Assembly: GCA_025594325.1 (NCBI GenBank) | Contig: JANHCV010000001.1 | Location: forward strand, 62,001 to 126,000 | Source of the DNA: Blastocladiella emersonii ATCC 22665 | Lineage: Eukaryota > Blastocladiomycota > Blastocladiomycetes > Blastocladiales > Blastocladiaceae | DNA length: 64,000 bases | Direction: 5' to 3' | In this document: positions 42,981 through 53,004 of the stretch, in pieces | Numbering within the stretch: position 1 is the stretch's first letter | Layout of the letters: each line of letters starts with the position of its first letter | Translations under genes and position numbers: made by a program | Notes under the pieces: model-generated | The model's database searches: none | What the model was told of the DNA's origin: nothing | The model's input: only the letters and a program-made list of their open reading frames with translations

Positions 42981-44430
42981 TCAAATGTATTGAGGCTGCG
43001 CCTTCTCGATCTGCACCCACCAGTCGCCCGGCACGCGTCCCGCGCGGAGCCGCTCGAGAATGGCGGCGCGGACCGTCTCGGGGTCGGCGCGGGCGCGACG
43101 CTGCACGTGAAGCAGACCCGTGTAGCTGCCGAACCCACCCGTGCTCCAGTAGTGGACCTTGGTGATCTGCGCAACACCGTCAAGCGCAACCACCTCGGAG
43201 CACGCACGCTGGACCGCCAAGGCGACCGGCGCGGGCGTCACTTGCAGGAGCACCTGTCCGCACGCCACGGCAAGCGGCGTCGCGAGCCACATGAGCACGC
43301 AGCCGATGGCGCTCGCTGCAAGGGCGTCGGCAGCCGGACCGACGTGAACGAGCGTGCGCGCAGGCGAGCCAGCGTACATGCCTTGTACCCACATGGACGC
43401 GAGCAGGATCGCGAGCACCAGGCCGTGCGCCTGGATGAACGGGTTGTTGGCGAGGTCCGAGAAGGCGTGGGGCGTCACCACTACATGCGGTGCGGGGAAG
43501 CAGGGTGGATGGTACAGGGGCGGGGAAGGAGGGTGGATGGTACAGGGTGGGTGAGGTGGAGTGACAGGTGGGGAGCGACACAAACGGATTCAACGTACTG
43601 GCATGGTAAGGGCGGTGAATGTGGAGCTTGGCGATGGCGAGCACGCCGATGGCAGCGGCGGCAACAGGATAGATGGCCGAGAGCGGGCTACAGATGCGCT
43701 GTAAATGAGCTGCAGCTACCGCGTGGTAGACGAGAACCTGGCGCGAGCGCACCTCGATTCCGAGTCCTTGTGGTCCTCCTGCTCAAGCATGGTCTCGAGC
43801 GCCTCCTTAAGCGCGTACATGCCGGAGAACAGGAGCGCAAGAGCATTTGCGAACGCGTAAACGACCTCGAGGCGTTGAACACTGCACGGGAGAGGGGATT
43901 GTGAGATGCACGGGTTGCCTCGAGGGGTGGAAACAGGGCGGATCGTACCCAAACGAGAACTGATTCGGATCCTTGGCCTGGACCATGCCGCGCGAGATGC
44001 AGTGGGACACGACCACGTTTCCGATGGCGAGCAAGTCGAACAGGAACAGGAGGCAGTAGCATTGAAGCGCTGCATGGATATGGACAAGGTTGGGCGAGTG
44101 AGTGGGTGAGCAAGGGCAGATTTGAGCCGTTTAAACCTGGCCAGCGCCCAACGTACCCATGGACCCATGGGCATGCCCGGCAAGGAACAAGCCGGCGTTC
44201 AACGCCGAGCCGACCACGAGCCAGAGCATGCTTGAGCGCAGCTCGCTCAGACAGCTCCCAATGGCCGAGCCGACCGAGTACCGAAGCCCGTATTGCGGCG
44301 GCGGCCCATTATCGTGTCCGTGGTGATCGTGGCCATGACTGTGCGAGCACCCGGGGCCGTGAGAGTGCGAGGGGTCGTGCGAGTGCGAGTGATTCTACGG
44401 CCGTGTGACGAGTCATGTCAGGGATCTGTG
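42981..44430 (-). CDS. Cation diffusion facilitator (ZnT/SLC30-like), probably ZnT6/Zrg17-type
   Basis: Multi-exon minus-strand gene with approximate 5' boundaries. A His-rich segment (HSHSHDPSHSHGPGCSHSHG, about 44395-44340) precedes MLWLVVGSALNAGLFLAGHA. Next come LLFLFDLLAIGNVVVSHCIS, then RLEVVYAFANALALLFSGMY (the conserved xRxEVxxAFxN TM3 region of CDF proteins). A further TM segment (AIYPVAAAAIGVLAIAK) and a last exon (43480-42981) follow, with NPFIQAHGLVLAILLASMW and a C-terminal cytosolic domain (ITKVHYWSTGGFGSYTGLLH). The HxxxD zinc sites of active CDFs are not evident in the TM2 and TM5 segments, as in ZnT6/Zrg17, which act as partners of an active transporter in the early secretory pathway. 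At least one exon junction near 43690 is unresolved. Confidence 0.65.
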
Positions 44431-44714
44431 CTGGAAGACCCATGGCGGTGAGATGCATCAGTTACATGGTGGCTGGTCATCATAGGACGACAAACGTTCA
44501 TGGTCGCGGCGCAGGAGAAGGGTGTGGGCGGCGTGGTGCGTGAACGTGTGCGAGCACGAACGCGAGAAGGCCCGTTTCAGCCACCTCGGATCGCATCAGC
44601 TGATATCAGAGGAGCCGACCACGTCGATCCTCGCTGCCGCTGCGCTGCTGTTGTGTCTCCGCTCCCTTCCCCGCTCGCCAGGCTAGATCGAGATCCAGAC
44701 GGTAGACACGAAAC

Positions 44715-45743
44715 ATGATCATGCAGCGCGGACTTCCCGCAATGTATCGAGCCACCCATGTCATGCGCGGGCGAGCCGTTCCGGGGCCCCTCGCCTCGAT
44801 GGCATCGAGCCGTCTCAACGTGGCAAGCGCAGTGAACGCAACACCGGCCTGTGCGGGAGCTTTCGTCGCTCTCCTGCCCGGTTGCGTGCCCCGCACAACG
44901 TTCGCTCCGGCCCAGCGGCGCGCCATGTCGACGGGCCCGGCGGGCGGCCCGGGGTCTGAGGCGTCCCAGGTGGTGGTCCAAGCTCCCATGAAGGGCCCCT
45001 CCACGGCGCAAGACAAGCTTACGCGTGCGCGTTCGCTCGGTCGTCGCGCGATGCGTTACACGATCGGTGTGATCACGGCCTGTTCGTGCGAAGCCCGTCA
45101 ACCCGGCCTCCTCACCCACGGCAACGTGTAGCTGGCGCCGGTGTGTACGGCCTCTACTGGTTTACGACGTCGGTGACCGAGTTCTGGATGGGTGTGTATT
45201 TTTACAGTTTCATGGGAAGCTTGACGCTCAGGAAACCACTCACGCTACAGATTCGCGCGCGGGCGGGTAGGCTTCTCGCTGTTCGACATGGGCGAGATCG
45301 GGTTCTTCCTGGGTGGCATCTTCGTGACGCTCGTTTCCGCTGCCGGTGTGGCCGGTGTGCGACAGCTCGGGACGCGCTCAGTGGCGCGAGCGATGCGGGC
45401 GACTGCCAAGCGGCTCGAGTCGGACGCGACGCTGCGGCAGCGTATCGGGCCCTTCCGGGTGGGCGAGTTCCAGGCGGCCGCGCACGTCGGCGGGCTACAG
45501 CGCGGGACCGGGTGGCGCGGGCTGCCCGTGTACAAGTGGAGCGGGCCGCAACGTCTACAGCTGCTGTTCGCACTCGAGGGGGCGGCGGACCGGGCGGTAG
45601 TGTCGGCCGACATTTCGCGGCGGCTGCGCGGCGAGTACGTGTACCGGTCGCTGGTGGCGGACGTGGAGAAGACGGGCGAGCGGCTCGTGTACGAGGGCGA
45701 CGAGCGCTCGACCATCATGAAGGGCCTGTTGCGACTGCGGTGA
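44715..45743 (+). CDS. Two-TM putative mitochondrial inner-membrane protein (Tim21/Coa1-like C-terminus, uncertain)
   Basis: Exons 44715-45066, 45132-45191 and 45271-45743 (acceptors GTGTAG and GGGTAG) give a continuous frame of about 294 aa. The N-terminal ~80 aa are rich in Arg/Ala/Ser and lack acidic residues, with RRAMSTGPAG, suggesting a mitochondrial presequence. Two hydrophobic helices follow (YTIAGAGVYGLYWFTTSV and GFFLGGIFVTLVSAAGVAGV). The C-terminal domain (RLQLLFALEGAADRAVV, LRGEYVYRSLVADVEKTG) resembles in layout the intermembrane-space domain of Tim21/Coa1 proteins, but these usually have one TM helix, so the family call is weak. It is divergent from the CDF gene. Confidence 0.5.
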
Positions 45744-47078
45744 GCGGCGGCAGCAAGGGGGAGGATATGAAATACAGAAAGCAGAGACGTTTGTGACTGA
45801 TTTGCCTCGCTCGTGCCTTGCTCCTCAAGGACGCCGCGCGACCTGCCGCGCGACCTGCCGCGCGACCTGCCGCGCGACTGGTTCCGCCGACGCCGCGCCG
45901 CGCCACACGCGTGGTTGGTGCGGTCCGCGGAGGGACCCCATCACGTGTGGCGCAGCTGGCTATTTCCGGCGGTGCGGCGCGGGCGCGCCCCGTGACGGTC
46001 ACAGCCTCGTGTGCACCTCAGTCCGCTCCTCCGCCGCTCCTCCTCCTCTCCTCTTCACACTTCATTCAGGGATCCGGCGCTCCCCCGCTTCCTTTGTGTT
46101 CAAGACGAGCTGACCGAGCACTGCTCACGCCCGCACTCGCCGGCGCTCAACCACGACGCGCCCCTCCCCGGCCCGCCCCCTGCTCCCTGCACCCGCACCT
46201 CTCCCTGCCGCGTCTCGTCGCGTCTCGTCGCGTCTCGTCGCGCCTCGTCGCTACGGCCCGCCCAACACGGAATCCTCGGCAGCCCTGCTCTGGTGCGCAT
46301 CCTCTCGCTCGTTGTCCGTGTTCCTTTCCTCTCCCCCCACGGCAGGGTGCCGCTCCCGCTCCATCACCGGCATCATCACGACCCGCGCTCGCCGAGGCAG
46401 GGCGGACGGCGTGCAGCGCTCCATGTGGGCCCTGATGGCCTGCTGGCGCGCCGGCCTGTTCGGGCGCGACCTCCACCTGCCCTCGCCCTTCGCCTGCTTC
46501 GCCCCGGGTGCCCCTGCTCCTGCCGGGTATCGATGAAGTCCGCCCTGCGCTTCGGAAACGACCCGCCCCCACTGCGTCTGCGCGTGATTCCCAGCGCCCG
46601 TGGAGATGGACAGTGCACAGAACGTGGGGGAGAGGGCAAAACGTGTCGCGACGCTCGCTCTCTCATCGACCTGCCCGCCCTCGCCTTCGCGTGCGCGCTC
46701 GGCCACGCCCGACGCGTCTCCGTCGGCTGCCCGCCTGGCTGCCCGCCCGCCCGCCCTCCCTTCCTCCACCGCCTGGGCAAGCCGGCCAGCAAGCTTCCGC
46801 TTCCGCTTCCGGCCCCGCCCCGCCCCGCTGCTGATAGATAACCTTGCTCGTCGCGGACACCTCGGCTGCTGGCACCCACGTTCGCGCCCTGGTCCTCCCT
46901 TCACCCACTCCTGCCCCTGCCCCTGCCCCTGCCCGTGCCCTGCCCCCGCCCGCCCTCACAACTCCCGCTCTCCACCACGGAACGCTCTGCTGACCCTCGA
47001 TACAGTCTGCCCGCCCCTCCAGACTGCCCGCCCGCTTCCGCCACAGCGGCCTCCGGTCCCGCTGCCCCGCGCCGCACC
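45744..47078. other. Intergenic region upstream of the kinase gene, short tandem repeats
   Basis: Contains four near-perfect copies of a 12-bp CGCGACCTGCCG unit (45837-45880), an 11-bp GCGTCTCGTC repeat (46218-46255) and CCCTGCCCCTG runs (46910-46945). Otherwise it is GC- and pyrimidine-rich and probably holds promoter and 5' UTR (perhaps with a leader intron ending at a CAG near 47006). No supported coding gene. Confidence 0.5.
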
Positions 47079-49013
47079 ATGATGGCGTCTTCGCCGGCCA
47101 CGGCGCCGATTCCGCCCTCCCCCGCGCCCATGGCCCTCCCGCTCTCCACGTCGGCTCCCTCGTCGCCGCACGTCGGCCTCGGTGCAACTGCCGCTGCGCG
47201 CCGCCGCCCCGGCGGCTTTCTTGCCTCGCTGCCGCGCCCCGGCGGCTCCTCGTCGTCATCGTCGTCGTCGGCGAGCAACCTGAGCCCGCCCGCGAGTCCG
47301 CCGGGGTCTCCTGGCCTCGCCGCGTCGGCCACCTCACTTTCGGCATCGGCCTCCTCCTCCTCCAACCCTGCCCCCGTCTCGCGCAGGTTCGCCTTCTCCA
47401 ACCTGCTCAAGCGCCGCGCCTCCACAGCCACGGGCCGCCCTGCCACGGCCGGCCAGCTGCCCTCGGGCCCCGTTTCGGCCTCCATGCCGCAGCTCGACGG
47501 GCCCCCGCCCGTGCCCGCTCTCCCCGAGCACTACGCCGTGGACGCACCAGCGGCCGCGTTCGCATCCGGCACCATGCCCACCGACGACTCGGTCCTCTCG
47601 TCGCGCCGCCGCACCGTCTCCTTCCACGGCATGTACGCCGCCCGTGCCGTGGCCGCCGCCTCGGGCTCGCAGCTCGGCACGGGCGACGCCGAGACGGGCG
47701 ACGTGTACTCGAACCATGTCGAGGACTACGTGCTCGGCGAGACCATTGGTATCGGCGCCTCGGCCCACGTCGTCGCCGCCACGTACCTCCCGACCCAGCG
47801 CCAGCTCGCCGTCAAGGTGGTCGACCTCGACCGCTTCGAGCGGTGCCAGATCGAGGAGCTGCGCAAGGAGATCCAGGTCATGTCCCTGTGCCGCCACCCG
47901 CACTTGCTGCCCATCTACCGCTCCTTTGTCACCGACAACCACCTGCACATTGTCACGCCGCTGCGCACCGCCGGCGCCGTCAACCACCTGCTCAAGACCC
48001 AGTTCCCGCACGGCCTGCCCGAGCCCGCCATTGCCGCCATCCTCGCCCAGATCCTCCAGGGCATCCACTACCTGCACCGCAACAACCTCATCCACCGCGA
48101 CATCAAGGGCGGCAACGTGCTGCTCGACCGCGAGACGGGGCTCGCCCAGCTCGGTGACTTTGGCGTCTCGAGCTCCCTGTGCGAGGGCGTGCACCGCACC
48201 TCGCGCAAGTCCTTTGTCGGCTCCCTGTTGTGGATGGCGCCCGAGATCATGCAGCAGACGTCCAGCTACGATCACAAGGCCGATTTATGGTCGCTCGGCA
48301 TCACCTGCCTCGAGATGGCCCAGGGGCTCGCCCCCTACGCCGAGTACCCGCCGCTCAAAGTGTGTCTCCTAGTGCTCAACAACAACCCGCCCACCCTCGA
48401 CCGCTCCGCGTCGCACTACAAGTACTCGCGCGCCTTCAAAGACCTGATCGACGCCTGCCTCATGCGCAACCCGGCCCTCCGCCCCGACGCCGCCAAGCTG
48501 CTGCAGCTCCCCTTCGTGAAAAAGGCCAAGAAGCCGCTCTCGCTCGTCAAGACGCTCGACCTCGCCTCGCTGCCGCCCCTCACGGCCACCTCGCGCACCC
48601 CGGTCGCCGACCTGCTCGCCACCGAGACCTCGTGGGACTTCAGCCTGACCAAGTCGGGCTCGACGGACCTGCACCCGCACTACCACCATCATTACGATCA
48701 GGCCCAGGACGACGAGGGCGCCGTCGATGCCGACCCGCTCTTCCTGCCCGCGCCCGATCCGCTGCATCGCGTATCGTGGGCAGCCGACAACGGGGCCGCG
48801 GGAGGCGACAGCGGGGTGGGCAGTGGCAGTAGCAGCGACGAGGGCTCGCCCGCAGGAACCGAGACGCGCAGGATACCTGAGGCGGCCGCACTACCGCCGA
48901 TGCCGCCGATGCCACCATCTCCGACCCCGGCCTTGCGCGCCGCGCCAGGAGGAGCGGCGGCAGGCGCAGCACGGTCGCGCGCCAACTCGGTCATGGAGAT
49001 CTTCTCGACATAG
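47079..49013 (+). CDS. STE20-family protein kinase, SPAK/OSR1 (Fray)-like (644 aa)
   Basis: Single open exon from GCACCATGATGG at 47079. The N-terminal 210 aa are Ser/Pro/Ala-rich. The kinase domain (about 220-490) has GETIGIGASAHVVAATYL (Gly loop), QLAVKVVDLDRF (catalytic Lys ~246), LIHRDIKGGNVLLD (~338), LGDFGVSSSL (~360), a T-loop with RKSFVGSLLWMAPEI (WMAPE, germinal-centre-kinase style), DLWSLGITCLEMAQG and MRNPALRPDAAKLLQLPFV. The VDLDRF and WMAPEIM context is closest to SPAK/OSR1/Fray kinases. The C-terminus (150 aa) is low-complexity; I see no clear conserved C-terminal (CCT) docking domain. Family members act in ion-transport and stress signalling; the role here is inferred. Upstream non-coding exons are possible. 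Confidence 0.88.
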   Translation: MMASSPATAPIPPSPAPMALPLSTSAPSSPHVGLGATAAARRRPGGFLASLPRPGGSSSSSSSSASNLSPPASPPGSPGLAASATSLSASASSSSNPAPVSRRFAFSNLLKRRASTATGRPATAGQLPSGPVSASMPQLDGPPPVPALPEHYAVDAPAAAFASGTMPTDDSVLSSRRRTVSFHGMYAARAVAAASGSQLGTGDAETGDVYSNHVEDYVLGETIGIGASAHVVAATYLPTQRQLAVKVVDLDRFERCQIEELRKEIQVMSLCRHPHLLPIYRSFVTDNHLHIVTPLRTAGAVNHLLKTQFPHGLPEPAIAAILAQILQGIHYLHRNNLIHRDIKGGNVLLDRETGLAQLGDFGVSSSLCEGVHRTSRKSFVGSLLWMAPEIMQQTSSYDHKADLWSLGITCLEMAQGLAPYAEYPPLKVCLLVLNNNPPTLDRSASHYKYSRAFKDLIDACLMRNPALRPDAAKLLQLPFVKKAKKPLSLVKTLDLASLPPLTATSRTPVADLLATETSWDFSLTKSGSTDLHPHYHHHYDQAQDDEGAVDADPLFLPAPDPLHRVSWAADNGAAGGDSGVGSGSSSDEGSPAGTETRRIPEAAALPPMPPMPPSPTPALRAAPGGAAAGAARSRANSVMEIFST

Positions 49014-49231
49014 CCTCGCAGCCCGACCAGCTTCCTCTTCGTCCTCTTCACCTGTCACTACACAACCCATTTCTCCTTTCCTTTGTCCCCTCGCGTCTGC
49101 TGGTCGGACTCGCCTCCCCGTTCGCTCAAAACGGTCTGATATAACTCGATAATGCACGTTCATTCATTGACACCCACCCCTTTGGTCTCGCGCTCTCGGT
49201 CTCAGGCTCGGTCTCGGTCTCGCTAACTCGT

Positions 49232-50437
49232 TCAAGGCTGGAAGGCGCCCTGGTAGTGCACGCGGAGAAGGTCGCCAACGACGCCAAAGGCCGTGACGGC
49301 ATCTCCGGCGCCGGCGCCCTGAATGACGAGGCCGCGCGGGAACCGCGCCGTGGTGATGCGGACCACGTTGTCGGCGCCGCGCAGGCCCGCAAACGGGTGA
49401 TCGGCTGCGCACTCGACGAGTTCGACCGACGCGGACCCGGTACGCACGTCGACCTTGCCGACGTACCGCAGGACGGCGCCGCGGGCGCGGGCCGCCTCGT
49501 TCTTGGCGGCCAGCGCCGCATCGTACTGCGGGAGGGCAGCGAGGAAGGCGGCGGCATCGGGGACCACGCGCAGGGGCTCCGGGACAATGTTGTGGACGGG
49601 CACGTCGGCGAGCGACAGCGCAAGCCCCGCGGCCCGGGCGAGGATGACGACCTTGCGCGCCACGTCGAGACCGTTGAGGTCGTCGCGCGGATCCGGTTCC
49701 TACGAAATTGTTAAGCGCGCGCGGTCAGGCTCGAAGTGGCGGTGTGCTTGGTCGGCCGCGCCGCGTGGGGCGATAGAGGGTCGTACCGTGTACCCGAGGG
49801 CCTTGGCCTGCTCGACAATGGCGGAAAAGGCGAGCGGCGGGTTGGGCGCGTCACCGAGAGGCGAGTACTCGTTGAAGAGGTACGACAGGGTGCCGGAGAG
49901 CACGCCCTCGATGGCAAGCACCTCGTCCCCCGTGGCCACGAGGTCGGCGATGGTAGAGAGCAGCGGCAGGCCGGCGCCGACCGTCGACTCGTGGTAGACG
50001 AGTCCGGCGCGGGCGTCGGTGCTCTCGCCCGTCGGCTCGCGCGCCGCGGCGCGAATGGCGCGGACGTGGGCCAGGTCGCCGCTGAAGCCCTTCTTGTTGG
50101 GGGTCACGACGTGGATCCCGGCGGCCAGCCAGCGCGGGTAGTGGGCGGCGACTGCGTCGTGCGCGGTGCAGTCGACCATGGCCGGGTTTGCGTGGGCGGC
50201 AAGGTGCGCCTCGAGGGCGGGAAGCGATACGGGGACCGCGGCCGGGTGCGAGGCCAGGTCGGCCGAGGCCAGGGCCGCGGCGAGGTTGGCGGCAGCGTCG
50301 CCCACGGGCGTCAGCACCATGGACTTTGAGTTGGCCACGGCGACGACGCGGAACTTGCGCGGGAGCGCGGCGAGCTGCGCGAGGACGGCCTTGCCGACAA
50401 GGCCGGGGCCGATCAGGGCAACGTGGGTCGATGGCAT
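49232..50437 (-). CDS. HOM6: Homoserine dehydrogenase (372 aa)
   Basis: Exons 50437-49787 and 49699-49232 join in phase 0 (donor GTACGA, acceptor TTCGTAG). The N-terminus has the NAD(P)-binding fold (VALIGPGLVGKAVLAQL, VVAVANSKSMV). NPAMVDCTA, HVVTPNKKGFSGDL and LVYHESTVGAGLPLLSTI form the substrate-binding region. EGVLSGTLSYLFNEYSP, DPRDDLNGLDVARKVVILAR and the C-terminal VIQGAGAGDAVTAFGVVGDL complete the family pattern, with the catalytic Lys and Asp in the DLNGxDxxRK stretch. Length matches monofunctional fungal enzymes (about 360 aa), and no aspartokinase part is present. It reduces aspartate semialdehyde to homoserine in Thr/Met/Ile synthesis, in the cytosol. The exon carrying the catalytic region starts right after the intron. 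Confidence 0.95.
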
Positions 50438-51377
50438 GGCGGTGATACGTGTGTGCGGTGAGCGAGGTCGGCGGGACGGGGGGAAGGGAGGAGAGGGAAG
50501 AGGCAGAGGCGAGGTCGTGCGAACGAACGAACGAACGAACGAACGGGCTGGGGCCGGCGCATCACGCGTCGCGACGAGTCACTATCGTCGTCTATCTCTA
50601 TCCATCACGCTCGCGCACGAAGCGACTGCGTCTTGGTCGTCGTCGGCCACTAAATACCGAGACCGGCGACGGCGCGACGGCACGTCGGTCAACGCCCACG
50701 TCTCTGCCAGCCCCGCCTCGGCCTCAGCCTTGGCAACGCTTGCAAAGCGCAGGGACCCCCAGCCAGCGCAGCGCAGCGCGGCATCCGCGGGACCAGCTCC
50801 ATTCACCGCTCGTGCCCCCACGATCGAGCGCGCGCATCGGCGGCCCTGCGAACCGGAGGGGAGCCATCGGCAGGGACGAGCAGAAGCCGCCCGGCTTCGC
50901 CAGTTTCCTGCTGAGCTGGAGCTTGGAAAGACGCGGCAGGTGCGCCCGCCTCGGCCGCTGCAGTCTCGGGGAGGGAGGTGGGCAGGCGGAAGCAGGCTCG
51001 GCGGCGATCGGGCGGGCAGGGCTGGAACGGAGGGAGAGCGGAGGTGAGAGCCTGGGAGAGAGCAAAAGCGTGGGAGCCGCTGCGAGTGGCTCAGCTCGCG
51101 CCGCGCCACGTTCTCACGCGGCGATGGGCCCGACGGCGACGCGTCGCGCTAGCCTGCTCCGCCGCGACGGACCCCTCGGCGCACTCGCCGCCTCCCCTCC
51201 CTCCCTCCCTCCCTCCCTCCCCCTCCCCCTCCCCCCTCCCTCTCTCTCCCGCCCGCCGGCACTCGGATCCCGCTCCCTCTCTCGCTCGCTCTTCATCTGC
51301 CCGCCCTGCTCTTTGCTCGACGTTGCGACCCGCTTCCTCCTTCCCTCCCTCATCAAGCTCCCGATCAACTCGCCGCC
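50438..51377. promoter_or_regulatory. Divergent promoter region, homoserine dehydrogenase / S1 nuclease
   Basis: 940 bp between divergent start codons. It contains six GAAC tandem repeats (50520-50544) near the homoserine dehydrogenase side and a long CCCT/CCCTCC pyrimidine tract (51195-51250) followed by CT-rich sequence about 130-180 bp before the nuclease ATG, a common fungal leader feature. No TATA box is clear. Open frames here overlap and look spurious. Confidence 0.5.
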
Positions 51378-52486
51378 ATGTGCGACTACTATTCGGCTCC
51401 TCCGGCTCCCGCCGCCCGCGCCCGCACGGGCACCCGCCCCGCCATCCGCCCGCTCGCGCTCGCCGTGGCCACGGCCCTGGTGGCCGCGGCCGTGATGCTG
51501 GCGTCGGCGCCGGGCGTGCGCGCGTGGGGCGACGAGGGCCATCGCGCAGTGGCGTCGATCGCCTACTCGCGCCTGTCCCCGCGCGCTCGCGTGCGCGTCG
51601 ACGCGCTCCTGGCCGCCCACCCGTTCAAGGACATTGAGGTGCGCGCGAGCGAGCCTTGCCCGCCAGCCCGTCCGGTGACGGCCTCACTGATGACCGCGCG
51701 ACCCGCCGTCTAGTCGGCGGCCGTGTGGCCCGACGGCGCCGTGAAGCGGTCCCGGCCGGACACGGCGCAGTGGCACTACGTCAACGGGTACGCTGCTGCA
51801 AAGCGACGGCCGGCGTCGCGAGCGGTACTGGATGCTGACCACCGCGTGCCGCGTCTAGGCACGACAAGCCGCTGTCGGGCAAGTGCGAGTTCCGGTACCC
51901 GCGCGACTGCCGGGACGGCGTGTGCGCGCTGACGGCGGTCGGGCACGCGGTGGCGACGCTGCGGCTGTGGGTCACTTCGCCCGAGCGCGTGCCGCCGGCG
52001 CTGGCGGCCGAGGCGCTGGCCTTCGCGGTGCACATTGTCGGCGACCTGGCGCAGCCTCTGCACGCGTCTGGCTTCGCGCGCGGCGGCAACGACGTGCCCG
52101 TGACCTTCGCCGGGCACCCGACCAACCTGCACGCCGTGTGGGACTTTTCGCTGCTGCGCAAGACGGTCGCGGCCGACTTTGGCGGGTCGTGGCCGGCGTG
52201 GCTCGCGCAGCTCGTGGGCGGCGCCGCCGTCTCGACCCTCGACACGGGCGACGTGGCCTGCGCCGCCACGGTCGCGGCCGACGACGCGCGTGCCGTGGCC
52301 GCGTGCGCCGCGCGCTGGGCCAAGCAGGCGAACCGTATCGTGTGCCGCGACGTGTTCCCCGCGGGCTTTGCGCCGGGCGCCGAGACGAGCGGCGCCTACT
52401 GGGCCGCCACCAAGGCCGTGGTCCACGACCAGCTCGTGCGCGGCGGCCTGCGCCTTGCCGCCATGCTCAACCAGGCGCTCGAGTGA
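51378..52486 (+). CDS. Secreted S1/P1-type zinc nuclease (320 aa)
   Basis: Exons 51378-51638, 51714-51787 and 51859-52486 join in frame (donors GTGCGC and GTACGC, acceptors GTCTAG twice). The signal peptide or anchor (LALAVATALVAAAVMLASA) ends before AWGDEGHR, so the mature N-terminus would begin with the Trp whose amino and carbonyl groups bind zinc in this family. The other zinc ligands are visible: His in GDEGHR, Asp in AAVWPDG, His in WHYVNG, His and Asp in VHIVGDLAQPLHAS, His in the same loop (PLHAS), and His and Asp in NLHAVWDF. Two Cys in the CEFRYPRDCRDGVC segment fit the conserved disulfide-bonded loop. Predicted function: single-strand-specific endonuclease/3'-nucleotidase in the secretory pathway or outside the cell. 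Confidence 0.93.
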
Positions 52487-53004
52487 GCCCGGGCACCAGC
52501 ACCGGCGCCGTGCTGCGTTGCGTTGCGTGTTGTCCGCTATTGCATTCCCGCCCCCCTTCTCCCGTCTCTTGCATCCTCTCCCTCTTGTCCTCCATCCATC
52601 GCGCCCGTCCACGACCCCCGCTCGCGCTGTCCGCCCTGCTGTTGGGGCCGCCGCAGTTCGATATGTATCACACGTGTAACATTACATTCATTGTCGCGGT
52701 GTGCGTCGCGGGCCACCAACTCGCCTGGGAGAAGTGCAAGTCGGCGACGGCGGGATGGCGATGGCGGCCAAGCAGGCGGCCAAGCCGAACCGGCGACGCG
52801 TCGCAGCAACACGTGGCGCCGCCGACCTCGCTCGCCGACCTCGCTCGAGAAGGCCGAGCCCGAGCTTCCCTCCTCCCGCTCTCCGCGCCATCGCCCCCTC
52901 CATGCAACGTAGCAATTGACATCGTCCACTACGACCCGCACGCCCGTGACGACGGACCCACCTCGTCCCCGCAACGAACTACACGACACCTCCCCGACCC
53001 TACC
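52487..53004. other. Intergenic spacer
   Basis: 518 bp between the S1 nuclease stop and the calcipressin-like ATG. I searched it for upstream exons encoding an RRM and found none; frames are Arg/Pro/Ser-rich and overlapping. Confidence 0.5.

Noticed and set aside
45818-46841. Plus-strand open frames between the two-TM gene and the kinase
   Set aside because: Pro/Arg/Ser-rich, repeat-driven and overlapping frames without domains; treated as intergenic and 5' UTR.
50449-51495. Open frame across the homoserine dehydrogenase / nuclease divergent region
   Set aside because: Driven by GAAC and CCCT repeats; no domain; lies in the expected bidirectional promoter.
52516-53004. Upstream exon with RRM for the calcipressin-like gene
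   Set aside because: No frame in this spacer has RNP-like motifs or plausible splice joins to 53005.
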